A stretch of 64,000 nt of DNA from Stenotrophomonas maltophilia (GTDB lineage: Bacteria; Pseudomonadota; Gammaproteobacteria; Xanthomonadales; Xanthomonadaceae). The stretch lies in assembly GCF_002205165.1 (NCBI RefSeq), contig NZ_NIVS01000014.1:1-64000 (forward strand), read 5' to 3'. Below are positions 54,021 through 64,000 of this stretch, piece by piece (within the stretch, counting starts at the first letter, position 1; each line of letters begins with the position of its first letter). Below the pieces are notes generated by a model that had not been told where the DNA came from, ran no database searches, and worked only from the letters and a program-made list of their open reading frames with translations. The position numbers and the translations under genes are program-made.

Positions 54021-56090
54021 ATGCAGAACGCGAATGACATGACGGTCCGCCTGCTGATCGTGGACGACAGCGGCGAGAACGCCGAGACCATCGTCAGCAC
54101 GCTGCGCAACAGCGGCATCGCGGTGCGCCCGACGCGCCCGCAGCACAGCGAGGAACTGGCCCAGGCACTGGCCACCCAGCCGATCGACCTGGTGCTGGTG
54201 GCCGCCGCGCAGAGCATCCCGCTGCTGCAGGTGACCCAGCAGATCGCGGCCAGCGGCAAGGACATTCCGATGATCCTGCTGGCCGAATCGATCAACGAGA
54301 ACGAATGGGTCGAAGCCGGTGCCAACGGCATCCGCGCCATCGCCCTGCGCCACCGCCCCGAGCATCTGCTGGCAGTGGTGCGCAATGAATGGACCGATCT
54401 GCATGCGCGCCGCGGGCTGCGCCGGATCGAGGCCCAGATGCGCGAAACCGAGCGCCGCTGCGACGCGCTGATCTCCTCCTCGCGCGACCCGATCGCCTAC
54501 GTCCACGAAGGCATGCACATCCGGGCCAACGAGGCCTACCTGGAGATGTTCGGCTACGAGACCTTCGACGACGTGGAAGGCATCTCGCTGCTGGACATGG
54601 TCGCGCCACAGCATGTGGACGGCTTCAAGCAGCTGCTCAAATCCATGAGCAAGGGCGATGCGCCGCCGCCGCAGTACCAGGTGGACGCACGCAACCAGGA
54701 CGGTGCGGTGTTCCCGGCCACGATGGAGTTCACCCAGGCCAGCTACGAAGGCGAATCCTGCCTGCAGGTGGTGTTCCGCCGGCGCATGGAGTTCGATCCG
54801 GAACTGGCACGCGAGGTCGAGGACCTGCGCCAGCGCGACCAGGTCACCGGCCTGCTCAACCGCCCGACCTTCATGCTGCATGTCGAACATGCCGTCGCCC
54901 AGGCCGGCCGCAGCGAGGGCCGCTTCGGCCTGCTGCTGATCGAACCGGACCACTACGCGCGCCTGCTGCCGGAGATCGGCCTGGATTCGGCCGACGCGCT
55001 GATCGGCGCCCTGGCCCGCGTGCTGGCCCAATCGGTCGGCGATCAGGCCCATGTCGCCCGCTTCGGCGAGCACAGCTTTGCCGTGCTGACCGAGGCGCCC
55101 TACGCGCAGACCGTCGCCCTGGCCGACCAGATCCGCGAGGCCTTCGCCTCACAGGTGTTCAGCATCGGCGAGCGCTCGGCCACGGTCACGGTCAGCGTGG
55201 GCGGTGTGCAGGTCGGCGAGAAGATCGCGAGTATCGGCCAGGTGCTGGCCCGCGCCACCGAATGCACCCAGGCCGCACTGGAGCTGGGCAACACCACGCG
55301 CGTGTTCGATCCGGCCGCGGTCGACCGCGTGGAAGAAGAGCGCATCCAGCACTGGGTGGCCCGCATCCGCCAGGCATTGGACGGCGATGGCTTCCAGCTG
55401 CACTACCAGCCGGTGCTCAACCTGCAGGGCGAAGCGCTGGAGTTGTACGAGGCCTACCTGCGCCTGGATCACAACGGCGAGCTGCTCAGCCCCACCGCCT
55501 TCCTGGGCATTGCCGAGGAGCACGGCCTGCTGGCCGACATCAACCGCTGGGTCGTGACGCACGCGATCAGCATGCTTGCCGCGCGCAAGCGCGAGGGTCA
55601 CCTCACCCACCTGATGGTCAAGATCACCCCGGAGTCGTTCAACGACCCGCAGATGATCGCCACCCTGCGCCGCGAGCTGCAGGCCCAGGGCGTGCCCGGC
55701 GAACAGCTGTGGCTGCATGCACCGGAAGCCAAAGTGTTCACCCACCTGCGCAACGCGCAGCAGTTCCTCGCCGCGGTCGCCCCGCTGGGCTGCCGGATCG
55801 GCCTGGAACAGTTCGGCTCGGGGCTGGACTCGTTCCAGCTGCTGGCGCACTTCCAGCCGCAGTTTCTCAAGCTGGACCGCGACTTCACGTCCGATTTCGC
55901 CCGCACCCGCGAGCACAGCGAGAAGATCAGCGAGATCACCGCGCGTGCGCAGGCGGCCAACATCCAGACCATCGCCGAGTTCGTCGCCGACGCCAACTCG
56001 ATGAGCCTGCTCTTCAGTGCCGGCGTGGATTACGTGCAGGGCGAGTTCGTCGGCCCTGCCGGCCCGGTGATGGATTTTGATTTCAGCTGA
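54021..56090 (+). CDS. fimX: FimX-like degenerate GGDEF-EAL c-di-GMP receptor
   Basis: A regulator of type IV pilus assembly and twitching that binds c-di-GMP but is not expected to make or degrade it. Domains, in order, are a REC-like domain (residues 8-125, with the phospho-acceptor Asp absent: DLVLVAAAQ), PAS (about 145-260), GGDEF (270-420, signature degenerated to RFGEHSFAVL) and EAL (435-685). The EAL motif reads EAY, and the catalytic DDFG is EQFG. The 689-residue architecture is that of Xanthomonas FimX, which works with PilZ and PilB. A GGGGAG site precedes the ATG. Confidence 0.9.
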   Translation: MQNANDMTVRLLIVDDSGENAETIVSTLRNSGIAVRPTRPQHSEELAQALATQPIDLVLVAAAQSIPLLQVTQQIAASGKDIPMILLAESINENEWVEAGANGIRAIALRHRPEHLLAVVRNEWTDLHARRGLRRIEAQMRETERRCDALISSSRDPIAYVHEGMHIRANEAYLEMFGYETFDDVEGISLLDMVAPQHVDGFKQLLKSMSKGDAPPPQYQVDARNQDGAVFPATMEFTQASYEGESCLQVVFRRRMEFDPELAREVEDLRQRDQVTGLLNRPTFMLHVEHAVAQAGRSEGRFGLLLIEPDHYARLLPEIGLDSADALIGALARVLAQSVGDQAHVARFGEHSFAVLTEAPYAQTVALADQIREAFASQVFSIGERSATVTVSVGGVQVGEKIASIGQVLARATECTQAALELGNTTRVFDPAAVDRVEEERIQHWVARIRQALDGDGFQLHYQPVLNLQGEALELYEAYLRLDHNGELLSPTAFLGIAEEHGLLADINRWVVTHAISMLAARKREGHLTHLMVKITPESFNDPQMIATLRRELQAQGVPGEQLWLHAPEAKVFTHLRNAQQFLAAVAPLGCRIGLEQFGSGLDSFQLLAHFQPQFLKLDRDFTSDFARTREHSEKISEITARAQAANIQTIAEFVADANSMSLLFSAGVDYVQGEFVGPAGPVMDFDFS

Positions 56091-56098
56091 TTGGGAGC

Positions 56099-56123
56099 GT
56101 CACGACCAACGGTCGTGACCTAC
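56099..56123 (-). repeat. SMAG-type REP element, GTCACGACC stem
   Basis: 9-bp arms GTCACGACC / GGTCGTGAC around a 3-base loop, ending in CTAC, so oriented on the minus strand. It lies eight bases after the fimX stop. Confidence 0.75.
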
Positions 56124-56182
56124 CCTCTTCCGCGCATCAAGGGGCGCACCGCGCGTGCCTCGATGGAGGCACCGCGCGGGGA

Positions 56183-56205
56183 GATGCCGACCGTTGGTCG
56201 GCATC
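56183..56205. repeat. REP-like palindrome without GTAG, fabV 3' end
   Basis: 10-bp arms GATGCCGACC and GGTCGGCATC around a 3-base loop. The core matches the SMAG stem but the GTAG head has changed to GGAG. It ends 11 bases from the fabV stop. Confidence 0.6.
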
Positions 56206-56216
56206 GCTCCTTCCGG

Positions 56217-57476
56217 TCAGGCCATCTCGACCAGGTTCGGAATCTTCACGTCCGGGCTGACATCGGCGTCGTAATCCACGCCTTCGATGCCGAACCCGAA
56301 CAGACGCAGGAAGTCGGCCTTGTAGCCGGCCAGATCGCTGATCTCGTACAGGTTCTCGTTGGTCACCTGCGGCCACAGTGCGACCACTTCGCCCTGTACC
56401 TCCGGCGCCATTTCCTTGTAGTCCGCACGCAGGCGACCGGCGTCATCGATCAGCGCCACCTTGCGGCCGCCATCGGTGACCAGATCGTGGCGCAGCCGCT
56501 CGGTCGCGGTGCCCGCGTCCTTGCCGCCGTAGAGGATGTCGTACAGGGTATCGAGCTGCTCGATGCAGCCTTCGTGCGTGCCCTTGGCCTTCATCACCTT
56601 GAACAGCAGCGACAGGTACAGCGGCATGGTCGGGATTGCCGAGCTGGCCTGGGTGACCACCGCCTTGAGCACCGACACGCGCGCATCGCCACCGATCGGG
56701 GCCAGCTTCTGACGCAGGCCGACGACCTTCTCGTCCAGATCCTTCTTGGCTGCGCCGATGGAGCCGTTCCAGTAGATCGCCTGGGTGATCTCCTCACCGA
56801 CGTAGGTAAAGGCCGTGGTGGTCGCGCCCTCGGCCAGCACACCGGCCTCGAGCAGCGCATCGATCCACATCTGCCAGTCTTCACCGCCCATGACGGCGAC
56901 GGTACCGGCGATTTCTTCCGGGGTGGCTGGTTCGATCGTGGTCTCGGTGATCACTTCCTTGTCCGTATCCAAGCCACGCAGCGTGATCGGCGCGCCGATC
57001 GGCTTGAGCGTGGAGCTGATCACTTCACCGGTCTTGGGATGCTTGCGGCGCGGCGCGGCCAGGCTGTACACCACCTGGTCGACCTGGCCGAGGTCCTGCC
57101 TGATCAGCTCGATGACCTTCGCCTTGACCTCATCGGAGAAGGCATCGCCGTTGACGCTCTTGGCGTACAGGCCGGCCTGCTCGGCGTACTTGTGGAACGC
57201 GGCGGTGTTGTACCAGCCCGCGGTGCCGGGCTTGGTCTCGGTACCCGGACGCTCGAAGAACACGCCCAGCGTGGCGGCATCGCTGCCGAACGCCGCCGTG
57301 ATGCGCGCAGCCAGGCCGTAGCCGGTGGAGGCACCGAGCACCAGCACCTTCTTCGGCCCGTTGGTGATCTTCGGCTTGGACTGGATGTAATCGATCTGCT
57401 GCTTGACGGCTGCATCGCAGCCGACGGGATGGGTGGTGACGCAGATGAAGCCGCGCACACGCGGTTTGATGACCAT
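56217..57476 (-). CDS. fabV: Enoyl-[acyl-carrier-protein] reductase FabV
   Basis: Carries out the last step of fatty acid elongation with NADH. It has the FabV Y-x8-K active site in [10 protein letters not shown] (near residue 235) and the N-terminal cofactor loop [15 protein letters not shown] near residue 45. The N-terminus is [20 protein letters not shown], which fixes the start; upstream in-frame sequence is unrelated. FabV proteins are poorly inhibited by triclosan. The 419 residues are slightly longer than typical (about 400). Confidence 0.95.
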   Translation of the reverse strand: MVIKPRVRGFICVTTHPVGCDAAVKQQIDYIQSKPKITNGPKKVLVLGASTGYGLAARITAAFGSDAATLGVFFERPGTETKPGTAGWYNTAAFHKYAEQAGLYAKSVNGDAFSDEVKAKVIELIRQDLGQVDQVVYSLAAPRRKHPKTGEVISSTLKPIGAPITLRGLDTDKEVITETTIEPATPEEIAGTVAVMGGEDWQMWIDALLEAGVLAEGATTTAFTYVGEEITQAIYWNGSIGAAKKDLDEKVVGLRQKLAPIGGDARVSVLKAVVTQASSAIPTMPLYLSLLFKVMKAKGTHEGCIEQLDTLYDILYGGKDAGTATERLRHDLVTDGGRKVALIDDAGRLRADYKEMAPEVQGEVVALWPQVTNENLYEISDLAGYKADFLRLFGFGIEGVDYDADVSPDVKIPNLVEMA

Positions 57477-57653
57477 GTAAACCTCGAGGGGGACTGGCGC
57501 AGGGCGGACCGGCGCGATGAAAAGGGAGGTCGCGCGCCACCTGGGCGGCTGCGCGGAACGCAAGGGATCGTAGTGCGCAGCGCCGCTGAGTACAACCGAC
57601 GGGGGTGTATGGGAGGTGACGGTCCCGCCCTGGCGCGCTCTCCGGGCAGCCCC

Positions 57654-57684
57654 AAAAGAAAGGCCGCGCAATGCGCGGCCTTTC
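57654..57684 (-). terminator. Terminator of the sec operon
   Basis: A 12-bp perfect stem (GAAAGGCCGCGC / GCGCGGCCTTTC, 3-base loop) followed on the minus strand by TTTT after a C. It starts 24 bases after the secF stop. Confidence 0.88.
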
Positions 57685-57708
57685 AGATGTTTCATACCAC
57701 CAGAACCC

Positions 57709-58683
57709 TTACGGACGACGCTCCAGCGCTTCCACGTCCTTGGCCTTCGGCAGCAGATCCTGCTTGGTCACCGCCAGCGCGCCCATCGTCAGCAGCGGGC
57801 AGGCAATGAAGATCGACGACAGCGTACCGATCACCGCACCGATCATCTGGCTCAGCGCCAGCCCTTCCAGCGAACCACCGCCGTACAGGTACAGCGCCAG
57901 CACCGACAGGAAGAACACCAGCGAGGTGATGATCGTGCGCGACAGCGTCTGGTTGATCGAACGGTTCATCACTTCCAGCGGCTCCACACGCAGGCTGCGG
58001 AAGTTCTCACGCACACGGTCGAACACCACGATGGTGTCGTTGATCGAGAAGCCCATCACCGACAGCAGGCCGGCCAGCACGGTCAGATCGAACTCACGGC
58101 CACTCAGCGAGAAGTAACCCGCCACCACCAGCACGTCGAACAGCGTGGTGATGATCGCCACCATCGCGAACTTCCACTCGAAGCGGAAGCCGATGTAGAT
58201 CAGGAAGCCGATCAGCACGAACAGCGCCGCGTACAGACCGTTCAGGGCCAGCTCTTTGCCGACCTGCGGGCCGACGAACTCCGCGCCCACGATGGCCGCC
58301 TGGTTGCCTTCGACCGAGATCGCCTTCTGCACCGCTTCGGCGGTGCGGTTGTTGGCTTCGCCGGCGTTCTCGCCTTCGGCCATTTCCTGCGGCTGCAGAC
58401 GGATCAGCAGGTTGCTGCCGCTGCCGAAGCTCTGCACCTGGGCACCGGCATAACCGGCGCCTTCCAGGTGGTCGCGCACGGCATCGACGTCAGCCGGCTT
58501 GTCGAAGCGGACTTCGACCACGGTGCCGCCGGTGAAGTCCAGGGCGTAGTTGAAGCCCTTGAAGGCAATACAGCCGATGGCGGCAATGAACACCAGCGCC
58601 GCCAGGCCAATGGCCACCCAGCGGGTGCGCATGAAGTCGAACTTGGTGTCGTTCGGGATCAGATGCAACGGGAAAAGTTTCAT
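57709..58683 (-). CDS. secF: Protein translocase subunit SecF
   Basis: An inner-membrane partner of SecD, using the proton gradient to assist protein export. The 324 residues carry six membrane segments: the first near residue 20, then a periplasmic domain ([14 protein letters not shown]), then five more after residue 130, including [20 protein letters not shown] with the conserved Asp/Arg. I chose the ATG giving [17 protein letters not shown], which lies 19 bases after the secD stop. Confidence 0.96.
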   Translation of the reverse strand: MKLFPLHLIPNDTKFDFMRTRWVAIGLAALVFIAAIGCIAFKGFNYALDFTGGTVVEVRFDKPADVDAVRDHLEGAGYAGAQVQSFGSGSNLLIRLQPQEMAEGENAGEANNRTAEAVQKAISVEGNQAAIVGAEFVGPQVGKELALNGLYAALFVLIGFLIYIGFRFEWKFAMVAIITTLFDVLVVAGYFSLSGREFDLTVLAGLLSVMGFSINDTIVVFDRVRENFRSLRVEPLEVMNRSINQTLSRTIITSLVFFLSVLALYLYGGGSLEGLALSQMIGAVIGTLSSIFIACPLLTMGALAVTKQDLLPKAKDVEALERRP

Positions 58684-58702
58684 GGTTTCTATTCGCTTCC
58701 CG

Positions 58703-60556
58703 TCAGATGGCCAGGGTCTTGAGCTTCTTGCGGCGGCTGTAAACCAGCACGGCAAGGGCACGCGAGACGGTGATTGCAGTGAACATGGAGGCCAGGATGC
58801 CGACGATCATGGTCACGGCGAAGCCCTTCAACGGACCGGTACCGAACGCATACAACGCCACACCCGCCAGGATGCCGGTGAGGTTGGCGTCCAGGATGGT
58901 TCCGGAGGCCTTCTCGTAACCGGCCACGATGGCCGCCTTGGGCGGCATGCCGGCGCGCAGCTCTTCACGGATACGTTCGTTGATCAGCACGTTGGCATCG
59001 ACCGACAGGCCGATCGACAATGCCAGACCGGCGAAGCCGGGCAACGTCATCGTCGCGCTGAACAGCGACATCACCGCCACCACGATCAGCAGGTTGAACA
59101 GCATGGCCACCGAAGTGATCACGCCGAACATGCGGTAGTACACGGTGAAGAAGATCAGGGTGAACAGGAACGCGAAGCCGACCGCGGTCACGCCGCGCTC
59201 GACGTTCTCCGCACCCAGGCTCGGGCCGACGATGCGTTCTTCGACGAAGTCCATCGGTGCGGCCAGCGAGCCGGATTTCAGCAGCTTGGCCAGGTTGTCC
59301 GCTTCAAGCTTGTCCAGGCCGGTGGTCTGGAAGTTCTTGCCGAACACGCCGTTGATGTTGGCGACCGAGATCACCTCTTCCTTGACGCGGAAGCTGCGCA
59401 CTTCCTTGCCGTCGACCACGTTCACGGTCGGGATGCGCTCGGTGTAGACCACCGCCATCGGCTTGTTCACGTTGGCGCTGGTGAAGTCGAACATGCGCTG
59501 GCCGCCGACGTTGTTCAGCGTCACGCTGACCGCCGCCGAACCGTTCTGGTCGGTGGTGGCCTGTGCGGCGACCATCTGGTCACCGGTCACGATCACGCGC
59601 TTGTTGAGCAGGATCGGGCCGCGGTTGTCGCGCTGCTGGTAGACCTTGGCCTCCGGCGGAATGCGGCCGCTGGCGATCGCGTCCTGGGCGTTGCCTTCGA
59701 CCACGGCGCGGTATTCCAGCGTCGCGGTGGCACCGATCATGCGCTTGGCTTCGGCGGTGTCCTGCACGCCCGGCAGCTGCACGACCACGCGGTCGGCACC
59801 CTGGCGCTGGATGATCGGCTCGGACACACCCAGCTGATTGACGCGGTTGCGCAGCGTGTTGACGTTCTGCTCGATGGCGCCATTGGCGATCGCGGTCAGC
59901 TCAGCCTCCGGCATGCTCACGGTGATGCGGTTGCCCGCCACCTCATAGCCCAGCGTCGGCTGCGCCTTGACCATGACCTCGCGGGCACGGGCGGCCGCAT
60001 CAGCACCGGCAGACGGGCTGATGGTGGCCACGATGGTGTTGTCGCCACGGCGCTCGACCGACTGGTAGGCGATGCGGGCATCGCGCAGGCTGGTCCGCAC
60101 GTCCTCGGCGTAGGCGTCCAGACGCTTGTCCAGTGCCGCCTTCTGGTCGACCTGCAGCACGAAGTGCACGCCGCCCTGCAGATCCAGGCCCAGCACCATC
60201 GGCTTGGCGCCGAGGTCGCTCAGCCAGTCCGGCACGGTGGAGGCCAGGTTAAGGGCGACCACGTAGTCCTCGCCCATCTCGTCGCGCAGGGCGTCGTTGG
60301 CGGCGGTCTGCGCCTGCAGCGTCGGCAGGCGCACGATCAGGCTGTCGCCTTCCTTGGCCACCGACAGCGGCTCCACGCCGGCCTGCTTGAGGTCACCCAG
60401 CACGCGGTCGCGCAGGGCGTCGTCGATCTGCCCGCCACGGTTGGCGGTGATCTGCACGGCAGGGTCCTTCTGGTAGATGTTGGGCAGTGCGTACAGCGCA
60501 CTGACCGCCAACACGATCAGGATGAGGAAATACTTCCAGCGTGGAAATTCGAGCAT
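58703..60556 (-). CDS. secD: Protein translocase subunit SecD
   Basis: The large subunit of the SecDF motor. It starts MLEFPRWKYFLILIVLAVSA with the first membrane helix. The periplasmic P1 domain follows (LDLQGGVHFVLQVD near residue 130). Five membrane segments after residue 440 include FAGLALSIGLSVDANVLINERIREE, carrying the conserved Asp for proton passage. Length 617, typical. It is 58 bases downstream of yajC. Confidence 0.97.
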   Translation of the reverse strand: MLEFPRWKYFLILIVLAVSALYALPNIYQKDPAVQITANRGGQIDDALRDRVLGDLKQAGVEPLSVAKEGDSLIVRLPTLQAQTAANDALRDEMGEDYVVALNLASTVPDWLSDLGAKPMVLGLDLQGGVHFVLQVDQKAALDKRLDAYAEDVRTSLRDARIAYQSVERRGDNTIVATISPSAGADAAARAREVMVKAQPTLGYEVAGNRITVSMPEAELTAIANGAIEQNVNTLRNRVNQLGVSEPIIQRQGADRVVVQLPGVQDTAEAKRMIGATATLEYRAVVEGNAQDAIASGRIPPEAKVYQQRDNRGPILLNKRVIVTGDQMVAAQATTDQNGSAAVSVTLNNVGGQRMFDFTSANVNKPMAVVYTERIPTVNVVDGKEVRSFRVKEEVISVANINGVFGKNFQTTGLDKLEADNLAKLLKSGSLAAPMDFVEERIVGPSLGAENVERGVTAVGFAFLFTLIFFTVYYRMFGVITSVAMLFNLLIVVAVMSLFSATMTLPGFAGLALSIGLSVDANVLINERIREELRAGMPPKAAIVAGYEKASGTILDANLTGILAGVALYAFGTGPLKGFAVTMIVGILASMFTAITVSRALAVLVYSRRKKLKTLAI

Positions 60557-60614
60557 TGCTTGGGTCCCGCGCGGTGCCCGTCCCGGCACCGCGGTTGAAC
60601 GGAAAGGAGGTGGA

Positions 60615-60959
60615 TCAGTTGGCCGACTTCAGCGTGCCGGTCGGCAGCACATTGCCCACGGCGCCCTTCTGCACGCGGATGCGCACGTTCTCGGCCACTT
60701 CGATGGTGATGAAGTTGTCGCCGATGTCGGTGACCACGCCGGCGATGCCGCCGTTGGTCAGCACTTCGTCACCGCGCTTGACCTTCTCCAGCATGGCCTT
60801 GTGTTCCTTCTGGCGCTTCATCTGCGGGCGGATCATCAGGAAGTACATGATCGCGATCAGGATGATCGGGAACAGCAGGGTGGTCAGACCCATGCCCTGC
60901 GGCTGGCCACCGGCGGCCTGGGCGTTGGCGGTGGGAATCAGGAAGGCGAGCAGGTTCAT
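60615..60959 (-). CDS. yajC: Preprotein translocase subunit YajC
   Basis: A small single-pass membrane protein that associates with SecDF. The membrane helix covers about residues 25-45 (LTTLLFPIILIAIMYFLMIRPQ), followed by the family segment MKRQKEHKAMLEKVKRGDEVLTNGGIAG. Length 114 fits. It lies 155 bases downstream of tgt in the standard order queA-tgt-yajC-secD-secF. Confidence 0.96.
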   Translation of the reverse strand: MNLLAFLIPTANAQAAGGQPQGMGLTTLLFPIILIAIMYFLMIRPQMKRQKEHKAMLEKVKRGDEVLTNGGIAGVVTDIGDNFITIEVAENVRIRVQKGAVGNVLPTGTLKSAN

Positions 60960-61114
60960 AGTGTGTCCTTGGGTTGGGAGGCGCCCCGCCCCCTTTGAGG
61001 GTCAGGGTGTCGCCGCGAAACGGGGGTCAGCCTCGAAGTATGCCATGGCCCCGGGAGTTCGTCCTTGGGCCGTTTGGCAGGGTCCGCGCGCTGGATCGGC
61101 CGGCGGGGGTCACT

Positions 61115-63378
<2,264 letters not shown>

Positions 63379-63589
63379 TGTACGACTGGCTCTCGGTAGC
63401 AACGCAGGATTCCGCGAACGTCGCGCAAAATGCTGCTCTGCAGCAGTTTTTGACGGGGTTATCGCGCGAAAAACCGCGTGCTAGCATCGAGCCGGAAGTC
63501 TGATGCACGAGCAGGAATGCCCGAAGCGCGCGCGAATAGACGCGCGTTTTGCTTTTCCGCCGTGCCGCCATCGTTTCAGGAGATCTGCA
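63379..63589. promoter_or_regulatory. Divergent promoter region, queA and the aminotransferase
   Basis: 211 bases. A 6-bp hairpin (TGCTGC / GCAGCA at 63431-63445) flanked by A4 and GT5 looks like a weak bidirectional terminator. A possible plus-strand promoter is TTATCG, 17 bases, then TAGCAT, ending near 63496. Both are tentative. Confidence 0.35.
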
Positions 63590-64000
63590 ATGAGCTTCAT
63601 CGAACGTCTTGCCCCGCTCCGCGCCCAGCCCGGCACCCGCCTCACTAACGGCCTGGATGACGCCACCCTCGAACGCCTGGCCGCCGGCCACCCTGCCCTG
63701 GTCGCCGCCATCGACGCCGCCGCCGCTGAATTCGAGCGCGTGCGCGCCGGTCTGGGCGATCTGCTGGCCCTGGACGAACGCGCCCAGATCGAGGCGATGC
63801 AGGACGGGTTCGTCAATTTCTATGCCGATGATGCGGTCACCCCGTACGTCGCCCTCGCCGCCCGCGGCGCGTGGGTGGTCACCTTGAAGGGGGCGGTGCT
63901 GTACGACGCCGGCGGCTACGGCATGCTGGGTTTTGGCCACACCCCCGAGGCAGTGATGGAGGCCATGGCCGCCCCGCAGGTCATGGCCAACGTGATGACG
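63590..64000 (+). CDS. Class III (PLP-dependent) aminotransferase, N-terminal part
   Basis: The first 137 residues of a gene that runs past the window edge. The start MSFIERLAPLRAQPG is supported by AGGAG seven bases upstream. About 85 residues of mostly helical, Ala-rich sequence precede the segment GAVLYDAGGYGMLGFGHTPEA, which resembles the substrate-entry region of class III aminotransferases; QVMANVMT follows. The PLP lysine lies outside the window, so the type and substrate (for example an L-lysine 6-aminotransferase-like enzyme) cannot be decided. Confidence 0.75.
   Translation, partial: MSFIERLAPLRAQPGTRLTNGLDDATLERLAAGHPALVAAIDAAAAEFERVRAGLGDLLALDERAQIEAMQDGFVNFYADDAVTPYVALAARGAWVVTLKGAVLYDAGGYGMLGFGHTPEAVMEAMAAPQVMANVMT

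Noticed and set aside
63379-63589. preQ1 riboswitch upstream of queA
   Set aside because: I looked on the minus strand for the short preQ1-I pattern (a C-rich loop and an A-rich tail) and found none. queA uses preQ1-tRNA made later in the pathway, and such switches are rare in this group.

Overview
The window reads as a chromosomal segment of a high-GC gammaproteobacterium of the Xanthomonadaceae, most likely Stenotrophomonas. Two things support this. The protein set and gene order are Xanthomonad: a FimX-like degenerate c-di-GMP receptor, a FadN-type beta-oxidation operon, FabV as enoyl-ACP reductase, and a rhodanese-ThiF fusion. The intergenic regions also carry many short palindromes that begin with GTAG, which match the SMAG family of REP elements described in S. 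maltophilia. No tRNA, rRNA, CRISPR array, prophage or plasmid backbone was seen. The only classical mobile element is the 3' end of an IS3-family insertion sequence at the left edge.

Layout. 1-77: IS3-family transposase tail and right inverted repeat. 311-7896 (minus): guaA and guaB for GMP synthesis, folD, a KefB/C-type cation/proton antiporter, and the rhodanese-ThiF protein. 7969-14574 (minus): a compact cell-envelope and translation block, der-bamB-yfgM-like-rodZ-pilF-rlmN-ndk. 14896-19274 (plus): a TetR (PsrA-like) regulator followed by fadN-like and fadA-like genes, with a PsrA-type operator ahead of the regulator. 19485-27770 (minus): galU, a CapD/WbpM-type sugar-nucleotide dehydratase, a WecA-like initiating transferase, lapB, lapA, ihfB, rpsA and cmk. 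This links surface polysaccharide synthesis with LPS-assembly control.

27965-32591 (plus): rpmJ, a small periplasmic BamE-like protein, aguA and aguB of the agmatine-to-putrescine route, a Pat-like acetyltransferase and a TraB-family membrane protein. 32740-40483 (minus): a three-gene RND efflux operon, one adaptor and two different pumps joined by ATGA overlaps. 40688-41550 (plus): two small cytochromes c. 41596-47009: a Uup-type ABC-F protein, then a divergent LysR/YeiH pair, then dbpA. 47125-50436 (minus): apt, selO, a GST and a cold-shock protein. 50738-56090: a YaiI-like protein, a pseudouridine synthase, yaeQ, a BaiN/HI0933-type flavoprotein and fimX. 56217-63378 (minus): fabV, then secF-secD-yajC-tgt-queA. 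63590-64000 (plus): the start of a class III aminotransferase cut by the window edge.

Most of this is core genome. The parts most worth a second look are the REP elements and where they sit (including inside the fad operon), the PsrA-like operator, an orphan terminator upstream of ndk, the asymmetric RND pair, the split cytochrome c4-like pair, and the inverted domain order of the rhodanese-ThiF protein. I did not find a clearly new defence or biosynthetic system.
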